Source: Streptomyces sp. NBC_00620
GTDB lineage: Bacteria > Actinomycetota > Actinomycetes > Streptomycetales > Streptomycetaceae
Assembly: GCF_026341825.1 (NCBI RefSeq)
Contig: NZ_JAPENY010000001.1
Coordinates: 3,968,001 to 4,032,000 of the forward strand
Direction: 5' to 3'
DNA: 64,000 nt
Part shown: positions 1 to 8,559 of the stretch, piece after piece
Layout: each line of letters begins with the position of its first letter
How positions within the stretch are numbered: position 1 is the stretch's first letter
Notes under the pieces: generated by a model
The model's input: the letters and a program-made list of their open reading frames with translations, nothing else
What the model was told of the DNA's origin: nothing
Databases searched by the model: none
Position numbers and translations under genes: made by a program

Positions 1-783
1 TCGGCCACGGTCCACCTCTCCGAGATCGGCACCACGCTGATGTCGGGCGCCTCGCACTGGCGCTTCGGCAACGTGGACTGGAAGGTCGTCGCCAAGATCG
101 GCGTACCGGGCGCGGTCGGCTCCTTCCTGGGTGCGACGGTCCTCTCCAAGCTCTCGACCGAGGTGGCCGAACCGGCCATGTCCCTGATCCTGTTCGGCCT
201 CGGCCTGTACGTCATGTCCCGCTTCACCTTCCGCGGCATGCCCAAGGGCAACCTCGGCAAGCCGCTGCGCAAACGGTTCCTCGCGCCGCTCGGCCTGGTC
301 GCCGGGTTCCTGGACGCGACGGGCGGAGGCGGCTGGGGCCCGGTCGGTACGCCCGCGCTGCTTGCCAGCGGCCGGATGGAGCCGCGCAAGGTGATCGGCT
401 CGATCGACACCAGCGAGTTCCTGGTGGCGGTCGCCGCGAGTCTCGGGTTCCTGTTCTCGCTCGGCTCCCAGGGCCTCAACTGGGGCTGGGTCCTCGCCTT
501 CCTGCTCGGCGGCCTGGTCGCCGCCCCCGTCGCCGCCTGGCTGGTCCGTCTCGTACCGCCGCGCGTACTCGGCTCCGCGGTCGGCGGCATCATCATCGTC
601 ACCAACGTCCGTACGCTCCTGAAGAGCGACTGGATCGGCGCGTCCGGAGCGGTCAGCACCCCCGTCTACGTACTGCTCTACGCGCTGTGGGCTGCCGCCC
701 TGACGTACTCGATCCGCGCCTACCGTCAGGAGAAGGCGGCGGAGGCGGAGCTTGTCGAGGAGCGGCAGCCCGTCGCGGTTTAG
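1..783 (+). CDS. TauE/SafE family sulfite exporter-like permease (5' partial)
   Basis: The reading frame is open from the first base, so the gene starts upstream of the window; the first ATG at 40 is internal. The visible part has several hydrophobic helices and a Gly-rich loop (GGGGWGPVGTPALL) typical of the second half of TauE/SafE permeases, which carry small organic or inorganic anions such as sulfite or sulfonates across the membrane. The protein ends in a short charged cytoplasmic tail. It is convergent with the dioxygenase gene, with only 13 bp between stop codons. Family assignment is firm, substrate unknown. Confidence 0.85.
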   Translation, partial: SATVHLSEIGTTLMSGASHWRFGNVDWKVVAKIGVPGAVGSFLGATVLSKLSTEVAEPAMSLILFGLGLYVMSRFTFRGMPKGNLGKPLRKRFLAPLGLVAGFLDATGGGGWGPVGTPALLASGRMEPRKVIGSIDTSEFLVAVAASLGFLFSLGSQGLNWGWVLAFLLGGLVAAPVAAWLVRLVPPRVLGSAVGGIIIVTNVRTLLKSDWIGASGAVSTPVYVLLYALWAAALTYSIRAYRQEKAAEAELVEERQPVAV

Positions 784-796
784 CCGGCCGTACCGG

Positions 797-1672
797 TCAG
801 CTGTCGACGCCGACCGTGAGGGTCGCCGCGTACCCGTCCGACACGCTCGACCCGAGCGCCGTCAGGGTCAGCAGACCGGAGGACGCGCCGCCGTCGTCGT
901 AGATGGAGTCGTTGGAGAGCAGGGTCTCCTGGGTGGTGTTCGCCGAGTACGGCGAGGTCGCCTGGATCTCCGTGTTGATGTCCTCGTCGAAGAACAGCTG
1001 ACCGGTGTGGATGACCTCGCCGCCGGTGTACGAGTCGTCGGTGAGCGTCACGTCCGTGTGCACGCGCATATGGACGTGGACGGCGCGCGAGATGTAGTGG
1101 CCGGGCCAGATCGAGGTGATGTTGACCTGGCCGTCGGCGTCGGTGATCTGCCCGCCGCGCAGGAAGGTGCCGTTGTCCTCCTCCTCGTGACCGTTGCCGC
1201 CGACGAACCCGGAGTACTCGCCGAGCGAGTCGCAGTGCCAGAGCTCGACGAGCGCACCGGCCAGCGGGGCGCAGTCGTCCGCGACATCGACGACCGTCAA
1301 GGTGTACCGGACCTCGAAGCCCTCCTTGTCCTCACGGATGTCCTCACGGACGAGAGCACCGTCGAGGGAGTACGGACCTTCGGTGACCTCGGCGTTGAGG
1401 GTGCAGACGGTGGTGGTGGCGGAGGTGGACGCGGATGCGGAGGCCGACGCGGAGGTGGACTTGGTGGGCTTCGGTTTGCCCTTCTTGGCGGACGTCGGGT
1501 CGGCCGAGGCGATACCCGCGACCGCGAGTCCGCCCACGACGGCGACGGTGCCACCGCCGATCAGGACGCGCCGCCGCTGGACGCTCTTGTCACGGCGGTG
1601 GGCCCCGGCGCCGGGGGTGTTGCCGTGCTGCTCAGGTTGCTCATGTCGAGCTGGGGTCTCAGTCATGGACAT
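797..1672 (-). CDS. Tat-exported intradiol ring-cleavage dioxygenase (paralogue 1)
   Basis: Non-haem Fe(III) enzyme of the protocatechuate/catechol intradiol dioxygenase fold, expected to open catechol-type rings with O2. The N-terminus carries RRRVLIGGG followed by a hydrophobic stretch ending near ASA, a Tat signal, then a Lys/Thr/Ser/Ala-rich linker and the catalytic domain. Candidate iron ligands are Tyr in LGEYSGF, Tyr in WPGHY and the two His of VHVHMRVH. A second ATG at 1666 is equally possible; neither has a clear Shine-Dalgarno. It lies downstream of a paralogue in the same direction, separated by a large inverted repeat. Exported intradiol enzymes of this type occur in other Streptomyces, where lignin-derived catechols are proposed substrates; the substrate here is inferred. 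Confidence 0.85.
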   Translation of the reverse strand: MSMTETPARHEQPEQHGNTPGAGAHRRDKSVQRRRVLIGGGTVAVVGGLAVAGIASADPTSAKKGKPKPTKSTSASASASASTSATTTVCTLNAEVTEGPYSLDGALVREDIREDKEGFEVRYTLTVVDVADDCAPLAGALVELWHCDSLGEYSGFVGGNGHEEEDNGTFLRGGQITDADGQVNITSIWPGHYISRAVHVHMRVHTDVTLTDDSYTGGEVIHTGQLFFDEDINTEIQATSPYSANTTQETLLSNDSIYDDGGASSGLLTLTALGSSVSDGYAATLTVGVDS

Positions 1673-1774
1673 GGAAGGTATGGGCGCAGCTGAGGAACTC
1701 CTTGATGTGCGCCTGTGAATGCGCTGGGAATCTAAGCCACAACTGACCCTTTTTGAGCGGGAGTTGGGGCAGGT

Positions 1775-1865
1775 GCCACACGACTGGCAGATCTGTCCCA
1801 GCAGCGGGTCGGAAAAAGCCTGGTCGTGCAGTCTGCCGCTGGGACGAATCTGCCAGTCGTGTGGC
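1775..1865. terminator. Long imperfect inverted repeat between the two dioxygenase genes
   Basis: The arm at 1775-1807 and the arm at 1836-1865 are complementary: 18 bp perfect at the outer end (GCCACACGACTGGCAGAT with its reverse complement), then further pairing around TCCCAGC/GCTGGGA. The loop is about 28 nt. It starts 23 bp after the stop of the upstream dioxygenase on the minus strand, so it is probably its terminator or a 3' stabilising structure. It is longer than the usual Streptomyces terminator and could also be a remnant of a small mobile palindrome. Confidence 0.5.
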
Positions 1866-1887
1866 TGTCGGGGTGAGGGAGGACGGA

Positions 1888-2652
1888 TCAGCTCGATTCG
1901 ATGCCGAGGGTGAGGGTGCCGGCGTAGCCGGAGGTGGGGGAGGTGCCCAGGGCTGTCAGGGTGAGGAGGCCGGAGGCGGCGCCTCCTTCGTCGTAGATGC
2001 TGTCCTGCGCGAGGGTGGTGCGGGTGACTGTGTTGGCCGAGTACGGGGAGAGTCTGCCGACCGCCGCGGTGATCGTCTCGCTGAAGAAGAGCTGGCCCGT
2101 GTGGAGTTCCTGGCCGCCCGTGAACGAGCCGTCGGAGGTGAGCGTGACTCCGGTGTGCACCTTGACGTGGATGTGGACGCAGCGGCCCCGGTACCAGCCG
2201 GGGTAGATGCTCGTGATCCTCGCCACGCCGTCCGTGCCCGTCAGGACACCGCCGCGCAGGAACGTGCCGTTGTCGGGCTCGTTGTGGCCGTTGCCGCCGA
2301 CGAATCCGGAGTACTCGCCGAGGTGGTCGCAGTGCCAGATCTCGACGAGCGCCTTGTTCAGCGGCGCGCAGGTGTCGTCGTCGACGACGGTGAGGGCGAG
2401 TTCGAGGGGGAATCCCGCCTTGTCCTCGCTGATGTCGGCGCGTACGTAGGCGCCGTCGAGGTAGTACGGGCCCTCGGTCATCTCCTTGGTGAGGGTGCAG
2501 ACGGCCGCCGCGGCGGCGGGAGTCGTGGCCGCCGTGCCGGCTGTGGGGGCTTCAGGGGCTGCGGCGGCCACAGCCAGCGTTGCGACTGTGGCACCCGTCG
2601 CGATCAGCACGGTGCGGCGCCCGAGGGGGGTTGATTCTGAAGTGTCTGTCAT
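1888..2652 (-). CDS. Tat-exported intradiol ring-cleavage dioxygenase (paralogue 2)
   Basis: Second copy of the exported intradiol dioxygenase, with the same order of signal peptide, short Ala-rich linker and catalytic domain. Iron ligand candidates are Tyr in LGEYSGF, Tyr in YPGWY and the His pair in VHIHVKVH. The ATG at 2652 is chosen because it puts the Tat motif (GRRTVLIATG) ten residues in and has GGTGA about 8 nt upstream; the longer frame would start at a TTG (2703) without a ribosome site. Large blocks, such as FVGGNGH, DNGTFLRGG and HTGQLFF, are shared with the downstream paralogue, so the pair is a tandem duplication that has since diverged. Confidence 0.85.
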   Translation of the reverse strand: MTDTSESTPLGRRTVLIATGATVATLAVAAAAPEAPTAGTAATTPAAAAAVCTLTKEMTEGPYYLDGAYVRADISEDKAGFPLELALTVVDDDTCAPLNKALVEIWHCDHLGEYSGFVGGNGHNEPDNGTFLRGGVLTGTDGVARITSIYPGWYRGRCVHIHVKVHTGVTLTSDGSFTGGQELHTGQLFFSETITAAVGRLSPYSANTVTRTTLAQDSIYDEGGAASGLLTLTALGTSPTSGYAGTLTLGIESS

Positions 2653-2781
2653 GAGCACGTCACCGTAGGGACGGAAGCTGTCGGTGGGCTGTGCGTTCGG
2701 CAAAGTGATGGATCGTCAAGTGGAGAGTGAGACAAGGAAGTTGATGGAATGTTGAACGAAGAGGGAAGGGGGTGTCGCTGC

Positions 2782-4038
2782 TCAGCGTGCCGCCTTCGCG
2801 ATCGATGTCAGGACCGCCTGCGGATCGCCGGCCGGTGTGACCGCCGCGCCGATCTGCGTCCTGATCGCCGTCGAGACGGCCGACCAGTTGGTCTCGGAGA
2901 GCGGATAGAGGTCCATGTTCCCCAGCGTGTCCAGGCCGTTCCAGAGGCTGCGGTAACGGGTGTCCGCGCGCATGGCGGCGCTGACCGACGCGGTGACGGG
3001 GAGCAGTTGGTACTCGGAGGCCTGCTGGGTGACGTACTCGTCGCTGTACAGGAAGTCGAGGAAGCGGCCGGTCTGCTCGCGGTGTCCGGCCTGCTTGAAG
3101 GCGATGGTCCAGTCCGCGGTGCCCATGGTCGGCTCGGTCTGCCCGGTGCGGCTCGGCAGCGGAATCGTGCCGTAGGGCACGCTCAGCGACGAGTCCTCGA
3201 TCTGCCGGATCAGGGAGAGCGGGGCGTTGACCATCGCGGCCTCGCCGTCGACGAACGCGTCCAGTGCCTCGGTGCGGTTCAGCCTGCCCGGCTGGACGGG
3301 GCCGGTGAGCCCCGCGCCGACCAGGTCCGACCTGAGCCACTCCAGCGTCGACACGTTGGCGTCGGAGGTGAGGGTGTAGGCGCCGCCCTGGGTGTAGCCG
3401 CCGTCCCCGGCCAGCAGCCACGTCAGCGTCTCCGCCTCCGCCTCCTCGGGGCCGAGGGGCACCGCGATCGGGTACTTCACGCCCCAGTCCTTCAACACCT
3501 CTGCTGCGGCGACGAGTTCGTCCCAGGTGGTGGGCGGATCGAGGTCCGCCCGGGCGAACAGGTCCTTGTTGTAGTAGAGCAGCCGGGTGCTCGCGGTGAA
3601 CGGCAGGCCGTACTGGGTGCGTTGCAGCTGGCCCGCCTCGGCGAGGCTCGGCGCGAAACTGCCCTGGACCGCGATCGAGAGCAGCTCGTCGGCCGAGTAG
3701 AGCAGGCCCTCCGCCGCGTACTCGGCGTAGCTGCCGGTCTGTACGACGTCCGGTGCCCTGCCCTGCTTCACCAGCTCGGCGACCTTCGCGTCGACGGTGT
3801 CGGCGGGATACACCTTCGCCTCCACATGGATGTCCGGGTTGGCGGCCTCGAAGTCGAGCGCCACCCGGTCCCAGTAGCCCTGCGAGTTCTTGTGGACGCT
3901 GTCGCCGTAGTTGGTCGCGATGACGGTGAGGGTGGTGGCCCCCGCTTCCGTCCCCGCGCTGCCGCCACAGCCGCCCGCGCCTGCCAGAAGGGCCAGCGCG
4001 GCCGCCGTCGTCACCATGGTCCGGGCTCTGCGGTGCAT
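2782..4038 (-). CDS. Extracellular sugar-binding lipoprotein of an ABC transporter (orphan)
   Basis: A 418-residue family 1 solute-binding protein. It starts at ATG 4038 (AGGGG upstream), has a basic N-terminus, a hydrophobic segment and a lipobox-like cysteine (AGAGGC), then the bilobal binding domain (for example DVVQTGSYAEYAAEG and the GTADWTIAFKQAG segment typical of the maltose/oligosaccharide-binding family). It would capture a carbohydrate outside the membrane and hand it to a permease pair. No permease or ATPase gene adjoins it: downstream are the dioxygenases, upstream an aminotransferase. It is therefore an orphan receptor that must borrow a transporter, or act as a sensor. A LacI-like palindrome lies about 185 bp upstream. 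Confidence 0.85.
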   Translation of the reverse strand: MHRRARTMVTTAAALALLAGAGGCGGSAGTEAGATTLTVIATNYGDSVHKNSQGYWDRVALDFEAANPDIHVEAKVYPADTVDAKVAELVKQGRAPDVVQTGSYAEYAAEGLLYSADELLSIAVQGSFAPSLAEAGQLQRTQYGLPFTASTRLLYYNKDLFARADLDPPTTWDELVAAAEVLKDWGVKYPIAVPLGPEEAEAETLTWLLAGDGGYTQGGAYTLTSDANVSTLEWLRSDLVGAGLTGPVQPGRLNRTEALDAFVDGEAAMVNAPLSLIRQIEDSSLSVPYGTIPLPSRTGQTEPTMGTADWTIAFKQAGHREQTGRFLDFLYSDEYVTQQASEYQLLPVTASVSAAMRADTRYRSLWNGLDTLGNMDLYPLSETNWSAVSTAIRTQIGAAVTPAGDPQAVLTSIAKAAR

Positions 4039-4217
4039 GGTCGCCACCCCTGTTTCGGCCGCCGTTGACGCGCGTAGACGAAGCGCGTCGATCGTAGGCC
4101 GGACAGTAGGCGGCGCACAGGGCCCCGGCGGTTGCGTTCTGGTTCCGGGTATGTGACGCATGTGGCCTGAAATGACAGGCGGGTGAAGGGAGTTGGGTGG
4201 GTGACGGGGCGTTGACG

Positions 4218-4230
4218 CGTAAGCGCTTCG
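4218..4230. promoter_or_regulatory. Possible LacI-family operator upstream of the orphan sugar-binding protein
   Basis: The sequence CGTAAGCGCTTCG is a near-perfect palindrome centred on AAGCGCTT, the kind of core bound by LacI/GalR-type sugar repressors. It lies in the 269-bp gap between the aminotransferase and the binding-protein gene, on the promoter side of the latter. No LacI gene is in the window, so the regulator would act in trans. Confidence 0.35.
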
Positions 4231-4271
4231 ATTCTGCGGTGCCGGGCTGAAGCCGCCGACCCGGATCAGGC

Positions 4272-4304
4272 GGCAGGGGGAGGGGCTGCGTCCCTCCCCC
4301 TGCC
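4272..4304. terminator. Rho-independent-like hairpin after the aminotransferase
   Basis: A perfect 13-bp stem (GGCAGGGGGAGGG at 4272-4284 with its complement at 4292-4304) and a 7-nt loop, beginning 3 bp after the aminotransferase stop codon on the minus strand. There is no T-run, as is usual in this GC range. Confidence 0.75.
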
Positions 4305-4307
4305 TGG

Positions 4308-5921
4308 CTAGCCGGCCTGGGTGTACATCGCTCCCGCCGCGGGCCAGCCCATGGCCTGCGGCGCGGACTGCTGCGGTTCCGGCTGGGTCCGGCCGCGGAC
4401 CTGGGCGGCGGTGAGTCCGCTGGGGTGGGCGCCGCCCTGCGTACCCGTCTGGGGGGCGGGGGCCTGTACGGCCGCGGCCATGCCGGGCATGCCGGTCTGG
4501 GTGTAGGCGGGCAGGCCGGCGGCTGGGACCGGGGCGTACCCGGGCATCGGGGCGGGCTGCTGAGGCGGCAACATGGCGGCCGGTGCCGCGACGGGGGCCA
4601 GGCCCGGCATGACCCCGGGGTTCTGCGCGGGGGCGGGGCCCGGCCAGGCGCCGGTCTGTGCGTTCTGGATGCTCGGCATCGCCTGTGCCTGCGCCGCGAG
4701 ACCCGGCATGCCGGCCCCGTTCGTGGCGCCGATCAGACGATCCACCGCCGCCGTACCCGAGCTGTAGCTGGTCCCTGTGCCCATCTCGGGTACGGCGGCT
4801 CCCCTCCTGGTCCCGTAGAGCACCTGTTCCAGGCCGGACACCAGGCGACGCACGTCCACCTGGGGGCGCACCACGAGTCTCAGGAAGCGGCTGGAGGAGC
4901 CGATCTTGTTGCCGCACTCGCGGACCAGGATGCGGTGCTCGGTGAGCAGCCGGTCCCGGACCACGGTGCCTTCGGCGCCCACGGGAAGGCGTACGAAGAG
5001 GAAGTTGCCCTGCGACGGATAGACCGTCAGGCCGGGCAGATGAGCGAGCTGCTGGGCCATGTCGAGCCGGTCGCGGCGGACCATGTGCAGGCTCTGCATG
5101 TACTCCTGGCCGTGGTTCTTGAGCATGAACACCACGGTCTCCGCGAAGGAGTTGAGGTTCCACTTGGGCAGCATGGAGCGGACCCGGCCGGCGAGCGAAG
5201 GGTTGGCGACCATGTAGCCGAAGCGGATGCCGTGCAGACCGAAGTTCTTGCCGAGGCTGCGCAGCACGACGACGTTGGGGCGCATCACGGCGTCCTCGAC
5301 GACACTCGGCTCGTGCTCCGCGTCGGCGAACTCCAGGAACGACTCGTCGATCACGATCAGGTCCAGGTCCGCCATCGCGTCCATGAACTGGACGAGCGAC
5401 TGGCGGGGGATGAAGCCGCCGTCGGGGTTGTTCGGGTTGCAGATGACGGCGACCCGGGTGCCGCGGGCGCGGATGAACTCCGCGTACTTGGCGAGGTCCA
5501 GGGCGAAGCCGCTGGACTCCTGCAGCGGGAACATGTCGACCCGCTTGCCGGTCTCCATCGGCTGGTCGGTCCAGCGGCCGAAGGTGGGGACGGGTATCGC
5601 GAGGGACTCCCGGACCAGCAAGTGGTCGATCCAGGTGATGAGTTCGGTCGAACCGTTGCCCATCGCGACGCACTGCGGCGGGAGTTGGAGGAGGTTGCAG
5701 AGCTCGGACGTGATGGTGTCGGCGCTGCTCGGGTAGTACGTGATGATCTCGCGGAGCCGGCCCGCCAGGTCGTCGAACATGGCGGGCGTCGGGAAGTACG
5801 GGTTGCACGGGATACAGAAGTCGACCGGACCGGCCCCTTCGCCGCTCTCACGGGTGAGCGCTGCCATCGAGGGGCTGTGCGCTGCCGTGCCGCGGAACAG
5901 CGAGGTGACGTTGTCGGCCAT
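4308..5921 (-). CDS. PLP-dependent aminotransferase, histidinol-phosphate aminotransferase-like, with long low-complexity tail
   Basis: Fold-type I aminotransferase. Residues about 30-385 form the class I/II domain, with NPNNPDGG (162-169), IDES (191-194) and the PLP-binding lysine in SLGKNFGLHG (Lys225), an arrangement like histidinol-phosphate aminotransferase or threonine-phosphate decarboxylase. After about residue 390 there is a 150-residue extension rich in Pro, Ala, Gly, Met and Gln with no recognisable domain. A normal enzyme of this family has roughly 360 residues, so the tail is the unusual part. A good GGAGG lies ahead of ATG 5921. It stands alone, not with his genes, so a role in histidine synthesis is unlikely. 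Substrate unknown. Confidence 0.85.
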   Translation of the reverse strand: MADNVTSLFRGTAAHSPSMAALTRESGEGAGPVDFCIPCNPYFPTPAMFDDLAGRLREIITYYPSSADTITSELCNLLQLPPQCVAMGNGSTELITWIDHLLVRESLAIPVPTFGRWTDQPMETGKRVDMFPLQESSGFALDLAKYAEFIRARGTRVAVICNPNNPDGGFIPRQSLVQFMDAMADLDLIVIDESFLEFADAEHEPSVVEDAVMRPNVVVLRSLGKNFGLHGIRFGYMVANPSLAGRVRSMLPKWNLNSFAETVVFMLKNHGQEYMQSLHMVRRDRLDMAQQLAHLPGLTVYPSQGNFLFVRLPVGAEGTVVRDRLLTEHRILVRECGNKIGSSSRFLRLVVRPQVDVRRLVSGLEQVLYGTRRGAAVPEMGTGTSYSSGTAAVDRLIGATNGAGMPGLAAQAQAMPSIQNAQTGAWPGPAPAQNPGVMPGLAPVAAPAAMLPPQQPAPMPGYAPVPAAGLPAYTQTGMPGMAAAVQAPAPQTGTQGGAHPSGLTAAQVRGRTQPEPQQSAPQAMGWPAAGAMYTQAG

Positions 5922-5976
5922 GGAACCTCCGTAGGGGGCGGGCCCGCTGGGGAGGACGGGCCCTCCGGCTTTGGGT

Positions 5977-6000
5977 GGCCCGCGCGGGGGAGCGCGGGCC
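5977..6000. terminator. Hairpin downstream of the sugar operon
   Basis: GGCCCGCGC (5977-5985) pairs with GCGCGGGCC (5992-6000) around a 6-nt loop, about 115 bp after the stop of the exported epimerase on the minus strand and ahead of the aminotransferase start. It may end the sugar operon or lie in the aminotransferase leader. Confidence 0.45.
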
Positions 6001-6112
6001 GCCCTTAGATACGGATACGGAGGGGGCGCTGTTCAACTCGTGTGAATTTCGTAAGAGTTAGTGATCTCAGGCAACCGAAGCGGCCGGAAACCCCTCAGGC
6101 CCCGCTGTGCCC

Positions 6113-7261
6113 TCAGCTGCCGAACGTGTGCACCGTAGTCGTCCGGTACGTCTGTCCGGGCCGCAGCACGGTCGACGGGAACGACGCCTGGTTGGGGGAG
6201 TCCGGGAAGTGCTGGGTCTCCAGGCACAGCGCGTCGCCCTGCCGGTAGATGTGCCCGCCGGGGCCGACCAGCGTGCCGTCCAGGAAGTTGCCGGAGTAGA
6301 ACTGCAGGCCCGGCTCGGTGGTGGCGATCTTCAGGGTACGGCCGGAGGACGGGTCGCGCAGCGTCGCGACGTGCTCGGGCTTCGCCGTGATCCCCTTGTC
6401 CAGGGCCCAGTTGTGGTCGATGCCCTTGCCGTAGAGGAGCTGCTGGTTGGCGACCCGGATGTCCTCGCCGACCGTCTTCGTGCGCCGGAAGTCGAAGGGG
6501 GTGCCCGCGACCTTCGCCAGCTCGCCGGTGGGGATCAGCCCCGAGTCGACGGGTGTGTAGCGGGCGGCGGCGATCTTCAGCTCGTGGTCGTAGATCGAGC
6601 CGCTGCCCTCGCCGGCCAGGTTCCAGTAGACGTGGCTGGTGAGGTTGACGACGGTCGCCTTGTCGGTGGTGGCCTCGTAGTCGAGGCGCCAGTCGCCGTG
6701 CTTGGTGAGGGTGTACGTCACCTTCGTCTTGAGCGTGCCGGGGTAGCCCATCTCGCCGTCGACGCTCGTGTAGTACAGGTACAGGCCGACGTCGGAGCCC
6801 TTGGTGAAGGGCTCGATGTCCCAGACGTGCTTGTCGAAGCCCTTGATGCCGCCGTGCAGGCTGTTGGCCCCGTCGTTGACGGAGAGCTGGTAGCTCTTGC
6901 CGTCGAGGCTGAACTGCCCCTTGGCTATGCGGTTCCCGTAGCGGCCGATCAGTGCGCCGAAGTACGGGGTCTTGGCGACGTAGTCCTCGATGTTGTCGAA
7001 GCCGAGCGACACGTTCTTGTACTTGCCGTGCCGGTCGGGGATCTCCAGGGACTGCACGATCCCGCCGTACGAGAGGACCTTGAGCCTCGTCCCGCCGTTG
7101 GCCAGTGACCAGCTGTAGATCTTGGTGCCGTCGGCGAGCTTGCCGAAGAGCGACTTCACCGGGGCTTTGCCTCCCGTGGCGTGTGCCGTACCGCCGAGTG
7201 CGGTGGCGGCCATTCCTGCTGCTGCGGCTCCAGCGATGACCGTACGTCTGTTCAGTTCCAT
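6113..7261 (-). CDS. Exported aldose 1-epimerase (galactose mutarotase family)
   Basis: Interconverts alpha and beta anomers of aldoses. The 382-residue protein begins at ATG 7261 with AGGAG six nt upstream. The N-terminus has a Tat-type signal (NRRTVIAGAAAAG...TAHA), so it acts outside the membrane. The catalytic domain shows the NRIA, SLHGG and HVYWNLAG blocks of the galactose mutarotase family, with the expected active-site His residues in SLHGG and TSHVYWN. It follows the ABC permease gene by 53 bp in the same direction and probably prepares the preferred anomer for the ChvE/MmsAB-type importer. A second epimerase at 38942-39931 lacks the signal and would serve the cytoplasm. Confidence 0.9.
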   Translation of the reverse strand: MELNRRTVIAGAAAAGMAATALGGTAHATGGKAPVKSLFGKLADGTKIYSWSLANGGTRLKVLSYGGIVQSLEIPDRHGKYKNVSLGFDNIEDYVAKTPYFGALIGRYGNRIAKGQFSLDGKSYQLSVNDGANSLHGGIKGFDKHVWDIEPFTKGSDVGLYLYYTSVDGEMGYPGTLKTKVTYTLTKHGDWRLDYEATTDKATVVNLTSHVYWNLAGEGSGSIYDHELKIAAARYTPVDSGLIPTGELAKVAGTPFDFRRTKTVGEDIRVANQQLLYGKGIDHNWALDKGITAKPEHVATLRDPSSGRTLKIATTEPGLQFYSGNFLDGTLVGPGGHIYRQGDALCLETQHFPDSPNQASFPSTVLRPGQTYRTTTVHTFGS

Positions 7262-7314
7262 GTGCGGCTCCTGCAGATGGAGGGGGCCCCGCCTTCCGGC
7301 GGGGCCCGGCTGAC

Positions 7315-8559
7315 TTACGAACCGACCTTGCGCTTGTTCCACACGTCGAAGCCGACCGCCGCCAGCAGTACCAGGCCCTTGATGACCTGCTGCCAGTCGG
7401 TGCCGATGCCGACGAGGTTCATGCCGTTGTTCAGCACGCCCAGGACGAGACCACCGATGATCGCGCCGAGGACCGTGCCCACGCCGCCGCTCATCGACGC
7501 GCCGCCGATGAACGAGGCGGCGATCGCTTCGAGTTCGAAGTTCAGGCCCGCCTTGGGCGAGGCCGCGTTGAAGCGGGCTGCGAAGACCAGACCCGCCAGG
7601 GCCGCGAGCATGCCCATGTTCAGGAAGACCAGGAAGGTGACCTTCTTGTCCTTCACGCCCGACAGCTTGGCCGCGGGGAGGTTGCCGCCGATGGCGTAGA
7701 CGTGGCGGCCGATGACTCCGTTGCGCATGACATAGCCGAAGCCGACCAGGAGCACGCCCAGGATGAGGAGTACGACGGGGGCGCCCTTGTAGCTGGCCAG
7801 GAGCATGGTGAAGGTCAGGACGGCCGCGGTGAGCGCTGCCAGCTTCACCGCGAACAGCTTGGCCGGCAGCACCTCGAGCGAGTACTCCGACTGCCGCTTG
7901 CGGTCGCGTATCTCCTGGAGGATCACCACGCCGACCAGTGCGAAACCGAGCAGCAATGTGAGGTTGTGGTAGTTGGTGTCCGGTCCGATCTCGGGCAGGA
8001 AGCCGTTGGCGGTCTTCTGCAGGCCCTCCGGGAACGGGCCGAGTGTCTGGCCCTCGAGGAAGACCTCGGTCAGACCGCGGAAGATCAGCATGCCTGCGAG
8101 GGTCACGATGAACGACGGCATGCCGGCATAGGCGATCAGGAACCCTTGTGCCGCGCCCGCGGCGGCACCCATGGCCAGGCACAGCAGGACCGCGAGCGGC
8201 CAGGGCACATCGTTCCTGACCATCAGTACCGCTGCCACACCGCCGATGAACGCGGTGATCGAGCCGACCGACAGGTCGATGTGGCCCGCGATGATGACGA
8301 TCATCATGCCGATCGCCAGGATCAGGATGTAGCTGTTCTGCAGCACCAGGTTGGAGACGTTCCGCGGCAGCAGGAGGTCGCCGTCGGTCCACACCGCGAA
8401 CAGGGCCACGATCACGCCGAGGGCTATCAGCATGCCGTACTGGCGCATGTTGCGGCGCATGCCGTCCAGCAGCAGCCGCAAGAGGCCGTCGGCGGCGGCC
8501 GATCCGCTCTTCCCCGGCGGCGCGGGGGCCGGCGTCTTGGCGGTCACATCCGTGCTCAT
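7315..8559 (-). CDS. Sugar ABC transporter permease, MmsB/GguB/XylH type
   Basis: Integral membrane subunit of a CUT2 (ribose/xylose class) importer, 414 residues. After a Pro/Ala-rich cytoplasmic N-terminus come about ten hydrophobic helices, with the family signature GHIDLSVGSI in the first third and GGASMSGGVGTVLGA near the end. The start ATG overlaps the stop of the ATPase gene (ATGA at 8556-8559), so translation is coupled. It forms the membrane channel for the binding protein at 10139 with the ATPase at 8556. Confidence 0.93.
   Translation of the reverse strand: MSTDVTAKTPAPAPPGKSGSAAADGLLRLLLDGMRRNMRQYGMLIALGVIVALFAVWTDGDLLLPRNVSNLVLQNSYILILAIGMMIVIIAGHIDLSVGSITAFIGGVAAVLMVRNDVPWPLAVLLCLAMGAAAGAAQGFLIAYAGMPSFIVTLAGMLIFRGLTEVFLEGQTLGPFPEGLQKTANGFLPEIGPDTNYHNLTLLLGFALVGVVILQEIRDRKRQSEYSLEVLPAKLFAVKLAALTAAVLTFTMLLASYKGAPVVLLILGVLLVGFGYVMRNGVIGRHVYAIGGNLPAAKLSGVKDKKVTFLVFLNMGMLAALAGLVFAARFNAASPKAGLNFELEAIAASFIGGASMSGGVGTVLGAIIGGLVLGVLNNGMNLVGIGTDWQQVIKGLVLLAAVGFDVWNKRKVGS

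Noticed and set aside
752..1693. Plus-strand frame over the first dioxygenase
   Set aside because: Arg/Val/Gly-rich shadow in GC-rich DNA; the minus strand has a Tat signal and family motifs.
2782..5808. A single 1008-codon minus-strand frame
   Set aside because: Only the first part (2782-4038) is the binding protein; the rest is a shadow of the aminotransferase gene in another frame.
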